Assembly (NCBI GenBank): GCA_030430575.1
Contig: JAUIKF010000072.1
Location: forward strand, 1 to 36,520
Reading direction: 5' to 3'
Source of the DNA: Bacteroidia bacterium
GTDB taxonomy: Bacteria; Bacteroidota; Bacteroidia; J057
Length of the DNA stretch: 36,520 nucleotides
Positions 31,981-36,520 of the stretch are shown here, one piece after another. Numbering within the stretch: position 1 is the first letter of the stretch; the number at the start of each line of letters is the position of its first letter. The notes under the pieces are model-generated. The model searched no databases. It worked only from the letters and a program-made list of their open reading frames with translations, and was not told the origin of the DNA. The translations under genes and the position numbers were made by a program.

Positions 31981-32895
31981 ATGCTGATCCTAAACCCAAT
32001 ATATGATGTAGCTTTTAAGTACTTGTTAGAGGACCTTGAAATAGCGAAAGGCCTATTGTCAAAAATTATTGGAGAGGAAATAACAGATCTTTCCGTTCGG
32101 CCCCAAGAAACGACCACTACCTCAGAACGTTTTCTCATCACTATCCTTCGCTTGGACTTTAAGGCTGTGATACGGACGCAATCAGGGGGCCAAAAAAAGA
32201 TCCTGATTGAGCTTCAAAAAGGTAAATTCCCAAATGACATCATGCGATTTCGTAAATACTTGGGCGAGAATTATCGGAAGCCAGACATTCTTGAGGAAAG
32301 CACACCGCCTTATGAAACCGCCTTGCCCATCACGACGATTTACTTCTTGGGATTTCCTTTACTGACTGTTCCGACCCCTGTCCTGAAAGTCAATAGGGAG
32401 TATATAGACCTGATTACCGATCAGAAAATAGAGGCCAAAGATCCCTTCATTGAACAACTCACCCACGACAGCTTTATTATCCAGATTAGTAGACTAGGAA
32501 AGGAAGATCGGACAGAATTGGAGCATATACTCACTGTATTTAATCAAATCCACATTACAGAAGACCCTAAAATCCTCCAAATCAAGTCAGAGGAGATAGG
32601 GGAGCATGAATTGCTGTTAAAAATGACGGATCGCCTTCGAAGAGGAGCCACAGAAGAAGATATCTTAAGAAATATAGAGGCTGGCGAACAAGTGGATCGA
32701 ATGATCGAATCTAAAATCAGAGAAACTATGAGGCTGGAAGAGATGAATAATCAGTTACAAGGGGTAAATGATGAGTTGACAGAGGAGACTAATGAATTAA
32801 AAGGCGCGAACAGTGAGTTGAAAAATGAGAACGAAGAGCTAAAAAAAGCATTAGCAGCGCTCAGAGGAAAATTATCACAAGGAAATAAAGAGTGA
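31981..32895 (+). CDS. Rpn/PDDEXK-type nuclease-fold protein with C-terminal coiled coil
   Basis: A 304-residue protein of the PD-(D/E)XK family often labelled 'nuclease family transposase' (PF12784). The opening NPIYDVAFKYLL is typical. Putative catalytic residues are Asp59 (RLDFKAVI) with Glu77 and Gln79 (LIELQ), where the usual Lys is replaced by Gln as in many relatives. A middle helical part follows, then a heptad-rich coiled coil (about 245-300, LEEMNNQLQGVNDELTEE) suggesting oligomerisation. Rpn proteins of E. coli can promote recombination; the role here is unknown. It has no inverted repeats at its borders and is not itself evidently mobile. AT-rich coding compared with tsaB and dnaG suggests transfer. 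Confidence 0.85.
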   Translation: MLILNPIYDVAFKYLLEDLEIAKGLLSKIIGEEITDLSVRPQETTTTSERFLITILRLDFKAVIRTQSGGQKKILIELQKGKFPNDIMRFRKYLGENYRKPDILEESTPPYETALPITTIYFLGFPLLTVPTPVLKVNREYIDLITDQKIEAKDPFIEQLTHDSFIIQISRLGKEDRTELEHILTVFNQIHITEDPKILQIKSEEIGEHELLLKMTDRLRRGATEEDILRNIEAGEQVDRMIESKIRETMRLEEMNNQLQGVNDELTEETNELKGANSELKNENEELKKALAALRGKLSQGNKE

Positions 32896-32916
32896 CATCT
32901 TTCTGCTGTGCCTTAG

Positions 32917-32959
32917 AAATTATAAATTAACCAATCTATAATCTATGAATTTATAATTT
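32917..32959. promoter_or_regulatory. AT-only hairpin just upstream of dnaG
   Basis: AAATTATAAATT (32917-32928) and AATTTATAATTT (32948-32959) form a perfect 12-base stem with a 19-base loop that ends five bases before the dnaG start. It could end transcription of the upstream gene or affect dnaG translation. Confidence 0.45.
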
Positions 32960-32964
32960 CACCC

Positions 32965-34911
32965 ATGCGCATCCCCGAAAATAAAGTAGATGAAATCTAT
33001 AATGCTGTCGACATCGTCGAGGTCGTGCAAGACTACCTGCCGTTGAAGAAGCGGGGAAGCAATTATTGGGCGTTGTCGCCTTGGGGCAATGAGAAGACCC
33101 CTTCTTTTGCCGTCTCGGCAGCTAAGGGCATTTACAAGGATTTCAGTTCGGGAAAAGGGGGAAATGCCATCAATTTTTTGATGGAGATGGAAGGGTATAC
33201 CTATCCTGAAGCCTTAAAAGCATTGGCGAAGAAGTATGGGATTGAAATTGAAGAAGCGGAGGAATCAGAGGAGGTAAAGGAAAGGCGAGACCGCCGACAG
33301 AGCTTGCTCATCGTCAATGAATTTGCGGCCAAATGGTTTCACCAGCAGTTGCTCGAATCGGATGAAGGTCGAAAAATCGGCCTTAGCTATTTCAAGGAAC
33401 GTGGTATCCTTCAGACCACTGTCGAGCAATTTCAGCTAGGCTATGCCCCCGATAGCTGGGACGCCCTTACGGGCGAAGCGCAGAAGCAACAATATCAGGA
33501 AGAATTCCTGACAGAGTTGGGCCTAGCGACGCGTTCTGAGAAGAACGACAAGCTCTACGACCGCTTTCGCGGCCGTGTGATGTTTCCCATCACCAATCAG
33601 GTGGGAAAAGTCGTAGGCTTTGGCGGACGTGTGCTCACCAGTGAGAAGCAGATGGCGAAGTACATCAATTCGCCCGAATCGAGCATTTACCACAAAAGCC
33701 AAGTCCTCTACGGCCTTTCTCATGCCAAGCAGCACATCCGCAATGAAGACCTCTGCATCTTGACAGAGGGCTATATGGACACCATTGTCCTCCACCAAAA
33801 CGGCATTCAAAATGTAGTCGCTTCCAGTGGCACTGCCCTCACGCAGGAGCAGATCCGCATGATCCGCCGCTTTACGAAGAATGTCCTTATGATCTATGAT
33901 GGGGATGCGGCTGGAGTGAAGGCAGCCATGCGGGGCATCGACCTGCTCTTGCAGGAAGGGATGAATGCGCGGGTACTCGTTTTGCCAGACAATCATGACC
34001 CTGATTCCTATGTGACAGAACATGGAAGCACAGCTTTCCAAACGATAGTTAAGGATGGGGCCCAGAGCTTCTTGGACTTTAAACTGAATATCCTCCAGCA
34101 AGACCTCAGCCTCAGCGATCCAGAGCAACATGCGATGATCATTCGCGCCTTGGCCAGCACGCTAGGCCATATTCCCGACAACCTTCAGCGGGAGCTCTAT
34201 GTCAAGCACACCGCTGAGCGCATGGATATCAGTGAATCACTGATGGCAGGTGCGGTGGGGGAAGCCATGAAGGAGCTGGCGCGGATGCATAAGCGCGAAG
34301 CGCGCTATCAGGGGCCGCGTACCCAGGATGCGCCGCCGCAGGAGGCGGAGGTGAAAGAGCTGAAAGCCTTTGAAACGCTGGAACTAGCCCGTCAGGAGAA
34401 GGAGTTGCTGCGCGTTTTGATCAATCACCACGATAAAAACTTCGATCTGAAAGAAGCTGGAGAGATCGAGCAGGTGCAATTGGTGGACTTTTTTATGGAT
34501 GAATTGGAGGGGCTGGATTTTGAGAATACCGTTTATGAACGGCTGAAACAGGAGGTTTTTGAGGCGTATCGGGAGGGGAAATCCTTCAAAGTAAGGCATT
34601 ACCTCAGCCACGAGGACGACGCGATCACCCACCTCGTCACAGACCTCCTGACCATCGAGCATACCCCCAGCGAATTGTGGAAGTCTCGGGGGGTCAATGT
34701 CCCGCCCCTGGATGCCAATCTCTCCCTGGCCGTCCAGTCAGCGATGTACCACTATCAGCGCCGGAAGGTAAAGAAGCTCTTGGAGGAACTTCGAGAGAAG
34801 ATGAAAGAGATGACGGATGAAAATGAGGATGAATTTTTTGAAATGCTCCTTTACCTCAATAACCTGAGAAAAGAAGTGACGGAGAAGTTGGGGATTATTG
34901 TGGAGGGGTAG
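32965..34911 (+). CDS. dnaG: DNA primase DnaG, lacking the zinc ligands
   Basis: A 648-residue replicative primase making RNA primers for DNA synthesis. The N-terminal domain starts MRIPENKVDEIYNAVDIVEVV and keeps the zinc-ribbon frame (NEKTPSFAV, GKGGNAINFLMEMEG), but all four expected metal ligands are replaced: Ser38, Gly41, Asp59 and Ser62 stand where Cys, His, Cys and Cys are usual. The TOPRIM core is intact, with Glu268 in TEGYMD and Asp312/Asp314 in YDGDAAG, as is the RFRGRVMFPI basic region. The C-terminal part is the helicase-interaction region. Loss of the zinc site is, to my recollection, common in some Bacteroidota lineages, so this is likely a functional enzyme. Confidence 0.95.
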   Translation: MRIPENKVDEIYNAVDIVEVVQDYLPLKKRGSNYWALSPWGNEKTPSFAVSAAKGIYKDFSSGKGGNAINFLMEMEGYTYPEALKALAKKYGIEIEEAEESEEVKERRDRRQSLLIVNEFAAKWFHQQLLESDEGRKIGLSYFKERGILQTTVEQFQLGYAPDSWDALTGEAQKQQYQEEFLTELGLATRSEKNDKLYDRFRGRVMFPITNQVGKVVGFGGRVLTSEKQMAKYINSPESSIYHKSQVLYGLSHAKQHIRNEDLCILTEGYMDTIVLHQNGIQNVVASSGTALTQEQIRMIRRFTKNVLMIYDGDAAGVKAAMRGIDLLLQEGMNARVLVLPDNHDPDSYVTEHGSTAFQTIVKDGAQSFLDFKLNILQQDLSLSDPEQHAMIIRALASTLGHIPDNLQRELYVKHTAERMDISESLMAGAVGEAMKELARMHKREARYQGPRTQDAPPQEAEVKELKAFETLELARQEKELLRVLINHHDKNFDLKEAGEIEQVQLVDFFMDELEGLDFENTVYERLKQEVFEAYREGKSFKVRHYLSHEDDAITHLVTDLLTIEHTPSELWKSRGVNVPPLDANLSLAVQSAMYHYQRRKVKKLLEELREKMKEMTDENEDEFFEMLLYLNNLRKEVTEKLGIIVEG

Positions 34912-35033
34912 GAGAAATGGCAAGATCAAGTTCAAACTCAAGCGCAAGTTCAATAAGGAAAAATTGCTTTTGGGTTGGGACTTGTGTCCAGCTTACTTTT
35001 TCTAGTACCAGCACATTCTGTATATTGTAAGGT

Positions 35034-36404
35034 ATGAACAAGACCCTGATTTTTTTATCCCTCCTCCTGCTCATCTCCCAAGTCTGGGGCCAAGACTTTG
35101 ACAACTATCAACCATTAAAGGCTCAGGGGATTATCCCTGCAGACTTTCTAGGCTCTGCTACAGAGAAGTTTGAAGCGTCGCTGAAGACGATAAAGCAAAA
35201 TAGTGACTCGCGGGAGCGCCGCATTAAAGAGCGCTTTTACCTCGAAAGCAACTTTGGAATTGACGAGTTGCTCCTCAGCGGACGAGTACTCTTCAATGAT
35301 CCTATGAGCGACTATATCAATCGGGTAGCGGATGAGATCCTAAAGGAGGAACCAGAACTAAGAAAAAAACTTCGGTTCTATATCTTGAAATCCCCTATTC
35401 CCAATGCTTTTACCACCAACCAGGGGATCATATTTGTCAATATGGGCCTTTTGCCACGTCTCGATAATGAGGCACAATTAGCATTTATTCTGTGTCATGA
35501 GATCAGCCATTTTGTAGAAAAACATATTATTGATGGATATGTAACTTCGGCAGAAATAGACTTGGAAAAGGGTGAATATCAAAGTTTTTCAATGACAGAA
35601 AAACTCATGCTAAAAAATCTCTATTCCCAAAATCACGAAATGATTGCGGACATGAAAGGGCTTGAAATGTTTTTGAAAACTGATTATAATCCATCAGAAA
35701 TCCCCGCAGTCTTTGATATCTTAAAAAATGCAGAGAAACCTCATATTTCGCCCAAGCAACCTGAACAACTCTTCAAAAACTCAGAATTCAGTCATAATGA
35801 ATATGAGTCATACCTTGCGATCAAGGCTGAAGAGGAACAAGGCGAAGCGTTAGATTGGGAGGAAGAAAAGGTAGATACTACCCAGCTTGCTACTCACCCC
35901 AGTCCAGAGAAACGCCGAGAAGTCATTTTAACAGAAATATCGAAAAGGCAGCCTACAGGAAAAGCATCCTTTTTGGTGTCTTCTTCAGTTTTTGAGCAGG
36001 TGCAACAAATGGCCAATTTTGAATTGTGTGAAGTATATCTGGAATCCGTTACTTTCCACGATGCACTTCACCATACGATGGCTCTTCAAGAGTTTTACCC
36101 CAACTCTACCTATCTCAAATTTGCTTTAGTAAAAGCCCTTTATGGTAAGGCAAAATATCGCTTGGCAGAGGAACGTCCAGAAAATTATATGAGTTATAGA
36201 CAACCAGAAGGGGAATATGATTATTTCTATGAATACACCACTTATTATGACAAGAATGAGTTTGCGGTAATGGCACTAAGTTATGCATGGAATTACTTTG
36301 AGATGGATTCCACAAATTTACACACAAAGAAAATTGTTGAAGACTTGGTGATAGAATTACTAAGTGAATACCCCTATCTTGAAACTACAGATGATCTAAC
36401 CTGA
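35034..36404 (+). CDS. Secreted M48-family zinc metalloprotease, 3' end inside the terminal repeat
   Basis: A 456-residue predicted periplasmic protease. It has a signal peptide (MNKTLIFLSLLLLISQVWGQ), an M48 domain with HEISH (155-159) and the third zinc ligand Glu202 in NHEMIAD, then a helical repeat-like region. A BepA-like role in outer-membrane protein quality control would fit the architecture. The final threonine codon and the TGA stop lie within the terminal repeat that begins at 36400. Relatives I recall from Bacteroidota continue well beyond this point, so a C-terminal truncation by an insertion is likely but not proven. The catalytic domain is complete. Confidence 0.82.
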   Translation: MNKTLIFLSLLLLISQVWGQDFDNYQPLKAQGIIPADFLGSATEKFEASLKTIKQNSDSRERRIKERFYLESNFGIDELLLSGRVLFNDPMSDYINRVADEILKEEPELRKKLRFYILKSPIPNAFTTNQGIIFVNMGLLPRLDNEAQLAFILCHEISHFVEKHIIDGYVTSAEIDLEKGEYQSFSMTEKLMLKNLYSQNHEMIADMKGLEMFLKTDYNPSEIPAVFDILKNAEKPHISPKQPEQLFKNSEFSHNEYESYLAIKAEEEQGEALDWEEEKVDTTQLATHPSPEKRREVILTEISKRQPTGKASFLVSSSVFEQVQQMANFELCEVYLESVTFHDALHHTMALQEFYPNSTYLKFALVKALYGKAKYRLAEERPENYMSYRQPEGEYDYFYEYTTYYDKNEFAVMALSYAWNYFEMDSTNLHTKKIVEDLVIELLSEYPYLETTDDLT

Positions 36405-36520
36405 ATAATTCATAAACTCTCAAAGTTGCCAATATTATCTCACTTTTGTCCTGTCATGTTGTCGAAAGGGTCTATGTTTGTACTATTTTGCAAATGATTT
36501 CGGGATTAGCGTCCCCCTAT
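36400..36520. repeat. Right arm of 121-base terminal inverted repeat
   Basis: The exact reverse complement of 4-124. Its inner edge is CCTGAATAATTCAT, preceded directly by CTAA (36396-36399), the same tetranucleotide that follows the left copy. It contains the stop codon of the M48 protease gene and no other coding sequence. Confidence 0.85.

Noticed and set aside
31981-32895. Transposase gene of an insertion sequence
   Set aside because: Although the family is often named 'nuclease family transposase', no terminal inverted repeats or target duplication border this gene.
4-36520. Linear phage or plasmid genome with inverted terminal repeats
   Set aside because: No phage, replication-initiator, partition or terminal-protein genes are present, while clpC, nuoH, tsaB and dnaG are chromosomal core genes.

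Overview
The window looks like a chromosomal piece of a Bacteroidota bacterium, probably near the Saprospiria (Lewinella/Haliscomenobacter-like; this is inference). The signs are a secreted subtilase with a type IX secretion C-terminal domain, a DUF4856/imelysin/HTTM/TonB-receptor iron locus, a DnaG primase without zinc ligands, a near-absence of Shine-Dalgarno sequences, and intergenic spaces full of short palindromic repeats. Core genes (biotin carboxylase, apaG, clpC, nuoH, tsaB, dnaG) show it is not a phage or an ordinary plasmid. I see no rRNA, tRNA, CRISPR array or phage structural genes.

Layout. 1-947: one arm of a 121-base repeat that returns inverted at the other end, then about 800 AT-rich bases with no gene. 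948-5939: biotin carboxylase, cutC, a secreted protein of unknown function and a DprE1-like FAD oxidoreductase. 5940-7148: a repeat-rich stretch with a MITE-like element (16-base inverted ends, 8-base target duplication), other palindromes and a small secreted protein. 7149-13218, minus strand: a four-gene iron-uptake operon (DUF4856 lipoprotein, imelysin-like lipoprotein, HTTM membrane protein, FecA-like TonB receptor) with a recognisable Bacteroidota promoter and TTAG-type palindromes upstream. 13433-19268: site-2 protease, an AT-rich two-gene cassette of unknown function, an MprF/AglD-type membrane protein, HAD phosphatase, PfkB kinase, ApaG and a CoA-binding protein. 19381-29192: an AAA/PD-(D/E)XK protein, a radical SAM enzyme with a palindromic operator, ClpC, a solitary NuoH, a YhcG-type nuclease and an NFACT (RqcH-like) protein. 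29338-36404, plus strand: subtilase, TsaB, an Rpn/PDDEXK-type protein, DnaG and an M48 metalloprotease that ends inside the right terminal repeat.

Most notable points. (1) Both window ends carry the same repeat in inverted orientation, each bordered by the tetranucleotide CTAA, as expected for the two sides of one mobile-element insertion; the right copy ends the M48 gene. (2) The iron operon is a coherent, poorly understood uptake module. A dispersed palindromic repeat has become the N-region of its receptor's signal peptide. (3) At least six families of short palindromic repeats sit flush against gene ends and in several cases supply the stop codon. (4) Three unrelated PD-(D/E)XK nuclease-fold genes are scattered singly among housekeeping genes.
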